NCBI RefSeq assembly: GCF_900188115.1
Contig: NZ_FZNW01000013.1
Coordinates: 94,475-158,474 of the forward strand
Length of the DNA: 64,000 nucleotides
Direction: 5' to 3'
From: Haloechinothrix alba
GTDB taxonomy: Bacteria; Actinomycetota; Actinomycetes; Mycobacteriales; Pseudonocardiaceae
The translations under genes and the position numbers were made by a program. The notes beneath the pieces were generated by a model. That model had not been told where the DNA came from and searched no databases. It was given only the letters and a program-made list of their open reading frames with translations. Below are positions 1-8,564 of the stretch, piece by piece (the stretch's first letter is position 1; the number at the start of each line of letters is the position of its first letter).

Positions 1-62
1 CCCTCTGACGCAGCCGGGTCCGGATTCGGCTCGGCTCACCAATCCGATATCGAGGAGTTGCT

Positions 63-2450
63 GTGACGACCACTACAGAACCCAAGTCGACCAAGTATGC
101 AGGCAAACCACAGCCAGGTATCGATGACCCGAGCCTGCTGACCGGCAGTAGCACATACATGGATGACATCACCGTGCCGAGGATGATTGAGGGCGCGGTG
201 TTGCGTAGTCCTGTTGCGCATGCGCGTATCACCCGTATCGACGTGAGCAAGGCGCTGGAACTGCCCGGTGTCTTCGACGTGATCACCGGCAACGATCTGG
301 TCGAGATCGCGGGCGAGCAGCCCGTCATCTGGTATCCGATACCCGAGCAGCGCATCGCTCGCGCACATGCGCTGGCGACCGACACCGTGCGGTGGGTCGG
401 CCAGGGTGTCGCTGCGGTTGCCGCTGTCGACCGTTACGTGGCCGAGGACGCACTCGAACTGATCGAGGTCGACTACGAGCCGTTGCCCGTCGTCGCCGAC
501 CTCGAGCAAGCGCTGGCGCCGGACGCGCCGAAGCTGTACGAAGACTGGCCGGACAACATCAGTGGATCGATGACGTTGACGGCGGGCGACGCCGATGCGG
601 CCTTCGCCGAGGCCGATGTCGTCGTCGGGGCGAGCTTTCGGCACCACCCGGGTTACGGATGTCCCATCGAGACTCGCGGGTGCATCTCGAACTGGGACGT
701 CTTCTCGGGCCGGCTGGACGTGTGGCTGGGGACCCAGTCGCCGAATCTCGCCAGGGAGCTGTTCGCTCAGGTCCTCTCGGTGCCCGTCAGTAAGGTTCGC
801 GTGCGCACACCCGAAATCGGTGGCGGATTCGGTTTGAAGTTCGACTTCTACCCGGAAGGCGTCATCGCGGCGATCCTGTCCCGGCGCAGCAAGCGGCCCG
901 TGAAACTGCTGGAGGACAGGCAGGAGAGTTTCGTCGCCTCGTCTCGGTCACGCGATATGCGGCACGACTTCGAGATGGCGCTGCGCTCGGATGGGACGAT
1001 TCTCGGCCTGCGCGGTACTGCTTACGGCGTTCTCGGGGGAGCCTTGGGCACGGTGGGATCCGGCCCCCCGTGGGCGTCGGTGCTCACGTCCATGGGGCCG
1101 TACAAGATCCCGAACCAGGAGCTGACGCTCAAGGCGGTGATGACGAACCGATCGCCCTACGGTTCCTACCGCGGTTGGGGTGTGCCCAAGGGAAATATCG
1201 TGCACGAGCGGCTCATCGAACTCGCCGCACGCAAGCTCGGGATGAGTCGTATCGAGCTACGCAGGATGAACTTCCCCGCGCCGGAGGAGTTCCCGTACTT
1301 CAGCGGAGCGGCATTCACCTTTGACAGCGGACGGTACGCCGACTGCCTGGATCTCGCTACGTCCGCCGTCGAAGAGCGTGGCTGGAATGAGCTGCAGCGT
1401 GAAGGGCGCGAGGCAGGCCGATCGATCGGAATCGGATACGGCTTCCACATCGAGCCCGGTGCGTACGGTCCGAGCCGTGTCCTCAACATGGTCGGTCTTG
1501 ATCACTCGGGCTTCGACGAGGTGTATGTCCGCATGGACTCCGCAGGCAAGGTAACGGTCCTGTCGGGGCAAATCTCGACGGGACAAGGGACGCACACGAC
1601 CTACGCGCAGTTGGTCGCCGAGGGGCTCGGCGTCCCGATCGAGGACGTTACGGTCGTGACCGGCGACACCGAGTCCTGTCCCTACACCGGCTACGGCACC
1701 GGCGGCAGCAGGGCAGCCACGTTGGGTGGCGCGGCTATCGTCAACGCTACCGGACGGCTGAAGTCGAAGATCCTGCGCATCGGCGCCGAACTTCTCGAGG
1801 CGGACCCTGAGGATCTGGAGCTCGAGGACGGCCGGGTATCGGTCCGCGGCGCTGCCGATTCCTCTGTCTCGACCGCCGATATCGGCTATTCCGCGTACCG
1901 GATGCTGAACGGGCGGCTGCCCGAGTCCGAGACGCCGACACTGGAAGAGGTGGACGTCTTCGACCCGGCGAACATGACAACGTCCTACGCCTGTACCGCA
2001 CTGCTGGTGGAGGTCGACAGGCAGACCGGGGCCGTCAAGCTGCTGGACTGCCTGCAGGCCCACGATGCAGGTGTGATCATCAACCCGTTGCTTGCCGACG
2101 GGCAGCTCGCAGGCGGCTTGGCGCAGGCTTTCGGTGGCGGGCTGTTCGAGGAGTTCGTCTACGACGACGACGGTCAGATCCGCACTGCGAGCTTCATGGA
2201 CTACCTGATCCCGAGTGCCACGGACATTCCGCCATTTCACTTCTATCACCAGGAAACCCCGGCCCCGCACATCCCGGGAGGTATGAAGGGCCTGGGGGAG
2301 GCAGGGACCATTGCCGGGGTATCTGTGGTGGGAAGCGCGATCGACGACGCATTGTCCGATCTCGGGGTGACCGTGTGCGAGTTTCCGATGACACCGCCCC
2401 GATTGCTCGAACTCATCCGTGCGGCCCAGTCAGGAGAAGCAACGACATGA
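63..2450 (+). CDS. Molybdenum hydroxylase large (Mo-cofactor) subunit, xanthine dehydrogenase/CoxL family
   Basis: This is the catalytic subunit that would bind molybdopterin-cytosine dinucleotide and hydroxylate a substrate using water. The 795 residues match the family length. The Mo-binding GGGFG motif is near residue 254, and a GLGEAG motif near residue 743 carries the expected catalytic glutamate. The active-site loop near residue 367 reads SYRGWG. It is neither the AYxCSFR of true CO dehydrogenase nor the common AYRGAGR, so CO is not the likely substrate. The GTG start at 63 has a GAGGAG ribosome site just upstream. It begins an operon with overlapping FAD and 2Fe-2S subunit genes. The substrate is unknown; an aromatic or N-heterocyclic compound is a guess. 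Confidence 0.9.
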   Translation: MTTTTEPKSTKYAGKPQPGIDDPSLLTGSSTYMDDITVPRMIEGAVLRSPVAHARITRIDVSKALELPGVFDVITGNDLVEIAGEQPVIWYPIPEQRIARAHALATDTVRWVGQGVAAVAAVDRYVAEDALELIEVDYEPLPVVADLEQALAPDAPKLYEDWPDNISGSMTLTAGDADAAFAEADVVVGASFRHHPGYGCPIETRGCISNWDVFSGRLDVWLGTQSPNLARELFAQVLSVPVSKVRVRTPEIGGGFGLKFDFYPEGVIAAILSRRSKRPVKLLEDRQESFVASSRSRDMRHDFEMALRSDGTILGLRGTAYGVLGGALGTVGSGPPWASVLTSMGPYKIPNQELTLKAVMTNRSPYGSYRGWGVPKGNIVHERLIELAARKLGMSRIELRRMNFPAPEEFPYFSGAAFTFDSGRYADCLDLATSAVEERGWNELQREGREAGRSIGIGYGFHIEPGAYGPSRVLNMVGLDHSGFDEVYVRMDSAGKVTVLSGQISTGQGTHTTYAQLVAEGLGVPIEDVTVVTGDTESCPYTGYGTGGSRAATLGGAAIVNATGRLKSKILRIGAELLEADPEDLELEDGRVSVRGAADSSVSTADIGYSAYRMLNGRLPESETPTLEEVDVFDPANMTTSYACTALLVEVDRQTGAVKLLDCLQAHDAGVIINPLLADGQLAGGLAQAFGGGLFEEFVYDDDGQIRTASFMDYLIPSATDIPPFHFYHQETPAPHIPGGMKGLGEAGTIAGVSVVGSAIDDALSDLGVTVCEFPMTPPRLLELIRAAQSGEATT

Positions 2451-3325
2451 AACCACCGCCGTTCGAATACCGCAGCGCCCACGACAGCGCCGAGGCCGTG
2501 AATCTGCTGACCGAGTACGGCGACGATGCCAAGATCCTCGCCGGTGGGCAGAGTCTCGTCCCGCTGATGAACTTCCGGATGGCGCGTCCATCGGTGCTCA
2601 TCGACATCAATCAGACGCACGACATGACGCATATCCGTGCGGACGACGGCCACCTCGTCGTCGGTGCGATGACCCGTCAGCGTGTCCTCGAACGCGATCA
2701 GACAGCGGGCTCCGCCGTTCCGCTCCTGCCGGCTGCGCTGGCCCACAGCGGCCATACGACCAACCGCAATCGGGGCACGTTCGGCGGCAGTTTGGCACAC
2801 GCCGACCCGGCTGCGGAACTGCCTACCGTGCTGGTGGCACTGGGCGGGGAGCTGACCGTGCAAGGTCCGTCCGGAAAGCGGACGGTTCCCGCCGAGGACT
2901 TCTTCCTCGCTCCGCTCGTGACCAGCCTGGAATACAATGAGATCTTGCTCTCGGCGCGGCTGCCTCGGCTACCGCAGGGCACCGGTGTCCGAGTTGAAGA
3001 ACTCGCTCGCCGCCACGGCGATTTCGCCATCGTGTCCGTGATGGCAGCGGTCCATCTCGACTCGAACGGACGTGCAGACCTTGTGCGCATTGCGGCCGGC
3101 GGTGTCGATTCAACACCGATCCGGTTGCACGAGGCCGAGGCACAACTCTCGGGAACCGCGTTGGACGACGCCGGGATCGACGCGGCTGCCGTAGCCGCGG
3201 CGGATTCCGTTCACCCGACCGACGACGTCCATGGTTCGGCCTCATACCGGCTCGAGATGGTGCGAGTGCTGGTCGCTCGCGCGATCCGTTCGGCAATCAC
3301 TCACCAGAAGGAAGGCCACCGATGA
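2447..3325 (+). CDS. Molybdenum hydroxylase FAD-binding (medium) subunit
   Basis: This 292-residue protein is a CoxM-type FAD subunit passing electrons between the 2Fe-2S subunit and an acceptor. The two FAD motifs are visible: AGGQSLVPLMNFR near residue 35 and RGTFGGSLAHADPAAE near residue 110. The ATG at 2447 overlaps the stop of the large subunit (ATGA) and has an AGGAG ribosome site, so it was preferred over an in-frame start further upstream inside the large subunit gene. The order large-medium-small differs from the medium-small-large order of the second hydroxylase operon at 24.9 kb. Confidence 0.92.
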   Translation: MKPPPFEYRSAHDSAEAVNLLTEYGDDAKILAGGQSLVPLMNFRMARPSVLIDINQTHDMTHIRADDGHLVVGAMTRQRVLERDQTAGSAVPLLPAALAHSGHTTNRNRGTFGGSLAHADPAAELPTVLVALGGELTVQGPSGKRTVPAEDFFLAPLVTSLEYNEILLSARLPRLPQGTGVRVEELARRHGDFAIVSVMAAVHLDSNGRADLVRIAAGGVDSTPIRLHEAEAQLSGTALDDAGIDAAAVAAADSVHPTDDVHGSASYRLEMVRVLVARAIRSAITHQKEGHR

Positions 3326-3825
3326 GCGACAAACACACGATCACCGTCACCGTCAACGGGCATGTATACACCGACGACTGCGAGGCGCGGATGACATTGG
3401 CGGACTTCCTGCGCCGCCAGTGCGGACTCACCGGCACCCACCTCGGCTGCGAGCACGGGGTTTGTGGCGCCTGCACGGTATTCCTGGATGACGTCGCGGT
3501 CCGTTCGTGCCTGACTTTCGCCGTCCAAGCCGACGGCGCTCGTATCAGCACAGTCGAAGGGCTCGCCGAAGGCGACGAGCTCAATACACTGCAGAAGTCC
3601 TTCCAGGAGCATCACGGCCTGCAGTGCGGATTCTGCACGCCCGGAATGCTCATATGCGCAACCGAGCTGCTGCGCGACAACCCGAACCCGACCGAGACCG
3701 AGGTGCGCGAAGGAATCTCGGGAGTGCTGTGCCGGTGCACCGGCTATGACGGAATCGTCAAGTCGGTCATGGCCGCAGCTGACAGCCAGCGCGACGGGGT
3801 CTCCGAGAGTGGGAGCATCAGTTGA
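3322..3825 (+). CDS. Molybdenum hydroxylase 2Fe-2S (small) subunit
   Basis: This 167-residue CoxS-type protein should carry two [2Fe-2S] clusters. The plant-ferredoxin-type cluster uses Cys43, Cys48, Cys51 and Cys63. The C-terminal cluster uses Cys102, Cys105, Cys137 and Cys139, in the CGFC and CRCTGY motifs. All eight ligands are present. The start overlaps the FAD-subunit stop as ATGA, indicating translational coupling and fixed subunit ratio. Confidence 0.94.
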   Translation: MSDKHTITVTVNGHVYTDDCEARMTLADFLRRQCGLTGTHLGCEHGVCGACTVFLDDVAVRSCLTFAVQADGARISTVEGLAEGDELNTLQKSFQEHHGLQCGFCTPGMLICATELLRDNPNPTETEVREGISGVLCRCTGYDGIVKSVMAAADSQRDGVSESGSIS

Positions 3826-4427
3826 AAATCGAGCAAGAGATCGTGGTGCCCGCTCCCAAGGCTGAAGTGTGGCAGTTCTTCCACGATGTTCCGTCTGTCG
3901 TGGAGTGCCTGCCGGGGGCCGAGATCACCGAGCAGGACGACGAAGGAAACTACCGTGGTCAACTCGCCACCAAACTCGGGCCGATCGCGATCAAGTTCGA
4001 AGGCAAGGCCACCGTCGTGTTCGACGAGCACGCATCACAGGTGACCATCCACGGCACGGGTGTCGACCGCAAGGGCGGTAGCCGCGGGGAAATCACTGTG
4101 GTTGGCGACATCAGTGACACCGACGCCGGAACACACGTCGGGATCAACACCGACGTTACGTTGTCCGGGTCCGCTGCCCAGTTCGGGAGAACGGGCCTCA
4201 TCAACGACATATCACAACGCATGCTGGGCGAGTTCGCCACCTGCGTCGAAACCAAACTCAACGCCACACCCGAAACGGCAGCAAAAACTGTCGCTGCCGA
4301 GCCGCAAGGAATAAGCATCATTCTCAAGAGCCTGTGGGCACGGCTGAAGCGCCTCATCGCGCCACGTCGCTCCCGCGCTGCGACGGAGCGAACAAAACAG
4401 GATCCGAACCAACGAGAGCGCGAGTAA
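3822..4427 (+). CDS. CoxG-like SRPBCC family protein
   Basis: The 201-residue protein begins with the typical CoxG fold start (KIEQEIVVPAPKAEVW) and the PGAEITE segment of the SRPBCC/START-like family. Family members accompany molybdenum hydroxylases and in CO dehydrogenase systems help membrane attachment or maturation. The C-terminal 35 residues are rich in arginine and lysine (WARLKRLIAPRRSR), which would suit contact with a membrane surface. The start is TTG at 3822, overlapping the previous stop as TTGA. It is the fourth gene of the hydroxylase operon. Confidence 0.88.
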   Translation: MKIEQEIVVPAPKAEVWQFFHDVPSVVECLPGAEITEQDDEGNYRGQLATKLGPIAIKFEGKATVVFDEHASQVTIHGTGVDRKGGSRGEITVVGDISDTDAGTHVGINTDVTLSGSAAQFGRTGLINDISQRMLGEFATCVETKLNATPETAAKTVAAEPQGISIILKSLWARLKRLIAPRRSRAATERTKQDPNQRERE

Positions 4428-4476
4428 GCCCATCAGACTCGGACATCGAGTCCAGACCAGCATCAAGGAGCAGCCA

Positions 4477-5463
4477 ATGTCGAACGAGCCACCTGTCGGT
4501 GTATTCGTCACCACATCGACCCCGCCGGAGAAGATTCCGTCGGTGGCCGCCGCGGCCGAGGAACTCGGATACGGGGAGGTGTGGGTCGCCGAGGATTACT
4601 TCTGTTACGGCGGATTCACCGGCGCGGCCCTCGCGCTGCAGGCCACGGAACGAATCAAGGTAGGGCTGGGGGTAGTCGCATCGACGCCCCGGCATCCTGC
4701 CGTCACCGCCATGGAGATCGCCACCCTGGCCCGAACCTATCCTGGCAGGTTCCTGCCGGGCATTGGGCACGGTGTCCCGTTCTGGACGCACCAGATGGGG
4801 CTGACCGCGAAGTCACCGTTGACCGCGCTGACCGAGTGCATCGATGGTGTCCGTCGTCTGCTTGCGGGCGAGACTCTCGACGTCGAGGGCGATTACTTCG
4901 CGTTCCGCTCAGTGGCCGCCACTCATTGCCCCGAACAAGAGGTGCCCCTGCTGACCGGGGTGGTAGGACCTAAATCACTGCGGCTGTCCGGCCGGATTGC
5001 CGACGGCACTGTCATGAGCGTCCTGACTGGCACTGCCTACCTGGACGGTGCCACGAAACACATTCACGAGGGCATGGCCGAAACCGGGCGCACCAATCAC
5101 CTCACTCCCACGTTGGCGCTGTTCAGCATTGACAAGGACAGCAAGCGAGCCAGAGATGCAGTACGTGAGGTGGTTGCCCAGTACATCACCGTTCTCGGTC
5201 CGAAGAATCCCCTGACCGGAGCGTTCGGCTACAACGACCACGTCGCGGAGCTGCTCGAGCGGGAACCGGACCGATTCGCCGAGGCAATGCCCGACGAGTG
5301 GATCGATACGCTTGCCGTTGCGGGGAATCCGGACGAAGTAGCTGCTCGGATCACCGAGCTGCGCGCCGCAGGGGCCACAAGCGTCGTGCTCGCTCCTGTC
5401 AATGGTGACACTGTCCAGGACGAGCTCCGGCTTACGGCGTCGGCAGTTCTGCCCCATCTGTGA
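4477..5463 (+). CDS. LLM-class (luciferase-like) flavin/F420-dependent oxidoreductase
   Basis: This 328-residue TIM-barrel protein belongs to the luciferase-like family, which in actinomycetes largely uses reduced F420 or FMN. The VAEDYF, HPAVTAMEIATLARTYPG and TGVVGPKSL segments are typical. The gene follows coxG by 49 bp with an AAGGAG ribosome site and closes the operon. It is the same length as, and a clear paralogue of, the protein at 56144-57130 on the other strand. The substrate is not predictable from sequence. F420 use is inferred from the F420 synthesis and reduction genes in the same window. Confidence 0.85.
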   Translation: MSNEPPVGVFVTTSTPPEKIPSVAAAAEELGYGEVWVAEDYFCYGGFTGAALALQATERIKVGLGVVASTPRHPAVTAMEIATLARTYPGRFLPGIGHGVPFWTHQMGLTAKSPLTALTECIDGVRRLLAGETLDVEGDYFAFRSVAATHCPEQEVPLLTGVVGPKSLRLSGRIADGTVMSVLTGTAYLDGATKHIHEGMAETGRTNHLTPTLALFSIDKDSKRARDAVREVVAQYITVLGPKNPLTGAFGYNDHVAELLEREPDRFAEAMPDEWIDTLAVAGNPDEVAARITELRAAGATSVVLAPVNGDTVQDELRLTASAVLPHL

Positions 5464-5674
5464 GCTGCGAAGACCGGACACGCGCCGGTACGTTGGCCTG
5501 CATGCCGACCGATGGTCTGGTGTGGTCTGCCACGTCACCGGGATTCCGTACTCGACCTGCTATCAGCCGTTCCGCCGCCGGGTGCCGGTGCGGCGGGCAT
5601 CGACACCGCACAACGACGTCGACGCGCCCCCACCTACGGTGGCGTGACCATCGGTCCGGCGAAGGAGTTTCTTG

Positions 5675-6457
5675 ATGGCACACACTCCAGCACAGGCGCG
5701 GACAGGCGACCGTCCAGAGCTGCTCGTGCATGCCGATGGCGATGAACTGTCGGCGGCAGTGGCCGCACGGCTGCTCATGCGCATCGCGGACGTGCAAGCG
5801 ACTCGGGGGGCGGCGTCTGTCGTACTCACAGGCGGAAGGACCGGGATCGGCGTCCTTCGACAGGTGTACGACATGTGCACTCACAGCGCGGTCGACTGGA
5901 GTCGAGTGAATGTGTTCTGGAGCGACGAGCGCTTCGTGGATCGCGCACATCCGGAGCGAAACGAGCAGCAAGCGCGTGAGGCGCTCCTCGATCACGTTCC
6001 GGTCGATCCGGAAAGGATCTACGCGATGGAGGCAAGCGGCGGCCGGTTCGGTACCGACGTCGAGGCTGCTGCGGCAGCTTATCGAGACATTCTCGCTGCC
6101 CATTCGCAGGACGCGGGACGTCCCTTGTTCGACGTCTGCTTGCTCGGAGTAGGGGAGGAGGGCCACATCGGGTCCCTCTTTCCGCACACCCACGCGGCAG
6201 CGGAGTGGGAGGCGGGCGCAGTGGGCGTGCGGGACTGTCCCAAGCCGCCTGCGACACGCGTCACCCTGACACTCGCCTCGATCTGTCGCGCCGATGAGGT
6301 GTGGCTGATCACCGATGGCGCCGCCAAGGCGGACGCGGTGGCTACGGCGCTGACGACACGTGACTCGCAGGCACTGCCCGCCGCTGGTGCGTGTGGCCGG
6401 ACTCGCACTCTCTGGTTCGTGGATGAGAAAGCAGCGAGCCGTGTCGAGCACCAGTGA
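5675..6457 (+). CDS. pgl: 6-phosphogluconolactonase
   Basis: It hydrolyses 6-phosphogluconolactone to 6-phosphogluconate, the step directly after glucose-6-phosphate dehydrogenase. The 260 residues include the TGGRTG phosphate loop near residue 52, the FWSDERFV motif near residue 81 and the GVGEEGHIGSLFP catalytic segment near residue 157. ATG at 5675 was chosen over the adjacent TTG because an AAGGAG site lies 7 bp upstream. It stands alone, about 8 kb from the F420 pentose phosphate operon, whose missing lactonase it could supply. A truncated second copy sits at 60252. Confidence 0.93.
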   Translation: MAHTPAQARTGDRPELLVHADGDELSAAVAARLLMRIADVQATRGAASVVLTGGRTGIGVLRQVYDMCTHSAVDWSRVNVFWSDERFVDRAHPERNEQQAREALLDHVPVDPERIYAMEASGGRFGTDVEAAAAAYRDILAAHSQDAGRPLFDVCLLGVGEEGHIGSLFPHTHAAAEWEAGAVGVRDCPKPPATRVTLTLASICRADEVWLITDGAAKADAVATALTTRDSQALPAAGACGRTRTLWFVDEKAASRVEHQ

Positions 6458-6963
6458 ACCTGCGACGACGATCGGTTTGCGTGTTCCCGCGAAACGTTCT
6501 CGCCCGGGTAAAGTTCCGGCGCGCACCGGCGACCGTGGCCGCCGCGATCATGGCACGGTTGGTGAGCCACGCTGTCGCCGGGATCGGTGATCGTGTAGTC
6601 ACACAGGAGGCGGGGACGTTGGGCGTCGACCTCCGGGCAGATGAGCCGGACACCAGCCTCAACGGGACGTTGCGACAAGGCGCAGCCTCGCTGCAGCGCG
6701 CTGGTCAGGGTACAACCGGCATTGCTCTTCAACCGGACTTGCCGCCGTTGTGTACCGACGGCTTGTAGTACCTTGCCGTTCCGCTGAATGCCGGACTGGT
6801 CACCCGGACACGAGCCGACAAAGTACTACCAGCAACGACTTGCAAGGTGCCGCCCCGGATCCCATGATCAGGTCGGTCCCTGCTTGACGAAGGTCGACGA
6901 CACGTCTCGCGGACACTCGGCTTCGGTTGCTGCAACCGGCCTTGCCAACGTGACGCCGGTAGC
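6458..6963. other. Non-coding gap between convergent genes
   Basis: No gene with a convincing ribosome site or recognisable product was seen in these 506 bases. Open frames exist on both strands, but their compositions look like antisense or random high-GC reading. The gap lies between the 3' ends of pgl and the thiolase gene and contains the imperfect inverted repeat listed separately. Confidence 0.5.
6761..6833. repeat. Imperfect 14-bp inverted repeat with 45-bp spacer
   Basis: GCTTGTAGTACCTT at 6761-6774 is matched in inverse by AAAGTACTACCAGC at 6820-6833, with 12 of 14 positions complementary. The core is TAGTAC. It could be a transposon-end remnant or a long hairpin ending the convergent transcripts. 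No transposase lies nearby. Confidence 0.4.
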
Positions 6964-8127
6964 TCACGTGGACATGATCGTGCAGCCCGCGATGCCGGGC
7001 GCGCCGTACACCTGGGTCAGACCGGTGCGGAGTGTGCCTGGAACCTGGCGGGAGCCGGCGTCACCGCGCAACTGTAGGGTGATCTCGTGAATCTGTCGCA
7101 TGCCCGATGCCCCTACGGGTTCGCCGTTGGCAAGCAGCCCGCCGTCGGTATTGACGGGTAGGCGCCCGCCGATGTCGGTCTCGCGTCTTTCGATCATTGA
7201 TTCCTGCTCACCGTGTTCACACAGTCCCGTTTCGGCCATCTGAATGATCTCTGAACCGGAATCGCTGTCCTGAACCTGAGCGATATCGATGTCCTCGGGA
7301 CCGACGCCCGCTTGTTCATAGCACGCCCGAACGGCTTCGACAGTGGGACTATCGGGGCTGTCCGGTGCGAGCGAGGGGCTGAACACCTCGAACGTGCCGA
7401 ACCGTCTGGTGCGTGTCGTGGCTGCCCTGAGATAGATCGGACGATCGGTGTAACGATGGGCGTGATCGGCACGGCACAGCACGACCGCACCGGCCCCCTC
7501 GTCCGGCGAGCAGAACATGTACTGGGTGAGCGGATAGTTCAGCATGCGCGAGGTGAGGATCTCCTCCTCGGTGAACGGCTTGCGTCGCCACGCGTTGCCG
7601 TTGGCGGCCCCGTTCCGGTACGCCTTGGCAGCAACTCTCGCCAACGAACGATGCGATATGCCGTGATCGTGCATATAGCGATGTGTCTTCATGGCGAAGA
7701 ACTGTGTGGTGACCATCATGCCTGTTTCCGCGTACCAGCTGGGTAGCCCGGCGAAACTCGACCCGAGATTGAAGTGACCGCGCGGGTGCTTGTCGAAGCC
7801 AAGGGCCATGACGACGTCGTACTTCCCGGAGATGAGCGACTGTGCAGCCACATCCACCGCCGTTCCCGCTGTGGCGCACGCGTTGGTGACGTTCACGAAC
7901 GGCAGCCCGGTCAGTCCGAGTTCGCCGACCAGCGCGTCGGGCGTGGGCGCCTGCGGCTCCCCCAGCACGCCACCCATGCTCCCGCCCACGGCGAACTGCA
8001 CGTCCGACCATCCTACCCCCGCGTCGTGCAGCGCGTTCCGCGCTGCCTGGACTCCCATAGCCAGACCTGACACGCCGTCATGCCGGCCGAAGGGGTGCAG
8101 CCCTACACCCACGATCGCCACATCCAT
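6964..8127 (-). CDS. SCP2/lipid-transfer-type thiolase
   Basis: This 387-residue protein is a thiolase-fold enzyme acting on CoA thioesters. The nucleophile region NACATAG places a cysteine at residue 84. The C-terminal motif that is GHP in classical thiolases reads NGEPVGASG near residue 334, so a glutamate replaces the histidine, as I recall for a subgroup of actinobacterial thiolase-like proteins. The ATG at 8127 follows a GAAGGAG site. An ATG at 8142 overlapping the previous stop is the alternative. It is the last gene of the five-gene leftward operon and lies next to a DUF35 gene. Thiolase-DUF35 pairs form complexes in steroid side-chain breakdown (Ltp2 with ChsH2), so thiolysis or retro-aldol cleavage are both possible. 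Confidence 0.87.
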   Translation of the reverse strand: MDVAIVGVGLHPFGRHDGVSGLAMGVQAARNALHDAGVGWSDVQFAVGGSMGGVLGEPQAPTPDALVGELGLTGLPFVNVTNACATAGTAVDVAAQSLISGKYDVVMALGFDKHPRGHFNLGSSFAGLPSWYAETGMMVTTQFFAMKTHRYMHDHGISHRSLARVAAKAYRNGAANGNAWRRKPFTEEEILTSRMLNYPLTQYMFCSPDEGAGAVVLCRADHAHRYTDRPIYLRAATTRTRRFGTFEVFSPSLAPDSPDSPTVEAVRACYEQAGVGPEDIDIAQVQDSDSGSEIIQMAETGLCEHGEQESMIERRETDIGGRLPVNTDGGLLANGEPVGASGMRQIHEITLQLRGDAGSRQVPGTLRTGLTQVYGAPGIAGCTIMST

Positions 8128-8138
8128 GATGCTCCTTC

Positions 8139-8564
8139 TCATTGTCGCGGGCGGAACGCGAACGTTGTGAGCTCGCTGCCATCCGACCTGCGGAACGGGG
8201 TCAGGACGAGCTCGACCGGCATGCCGAACACCAGGTTCTCCGGGTCGCGCTCGGTCAGTACCGTCTCCACGCGTATCCCGTCGGGTAGTTCCACATAGCC
8301 GACGCCGAACGGTTCGAACTCGTCGGGATCGGACGGGCCGGCGTACGGAGCCTTGAGGGGGAACTCCTGTACCGTGAACGTCCACAACGTTCCCGTGCAG
8401 GACAGCGGTATCTGGCGCACGGCGCGGCCGCCACACCGGGCGCACGAGCGCTGTACCGGAAAGATGGTGGTCCGACACCCGTCGCAACGTGCCCCCAGTA
8501 GTCGCGGTCTTCCGTCGACTTCGGTGATGAGGCCCTCGGCCACCGGTTCATGTGTCGCCGTCAT
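8139..8564 (-). CDS. DUF35 zinc-ribbon/OB-fold protein, thiolase partner
   Basis: The 141-residue protein has an N-terminal zinc ribbon with Cys27, Cys30, Cys41 and Cys44, then an OB-fold typical of DUF35 acyl-CoA-binding partners. Such proteins associate with SCP2-type thiolases and help present the acyl-CoA. Its 5' end overlaps the acyl-CoA ligase gene by 17 bp. Its stop touches an ATG just ahead of the thiolase, so the three are translationally linked. Confidence 0.9.
   Translation of the reverse strand: MTATHEPVAEGLITEVDGRPRLLGARCDGCRTTIFPVQRSCARCGGRAVRQIPLSCTGTLWTFTVQEFPLKAPYAGPSDPDEFEPFGVGYVELPDGIRVETVLTERDPENLVFGMPVELVLTPFRRSDGSELTTFAFRPRQ

Noticed and set aside
63..4427. True carbon monoxide dehydrogenase (cox) operon
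   Set aside because: Subunit order and the CoxG-like gene resemble cox, but the active-site loop is SYRGWG and lacks the AYxCSFR cysteine motif needed for CO oxidation.
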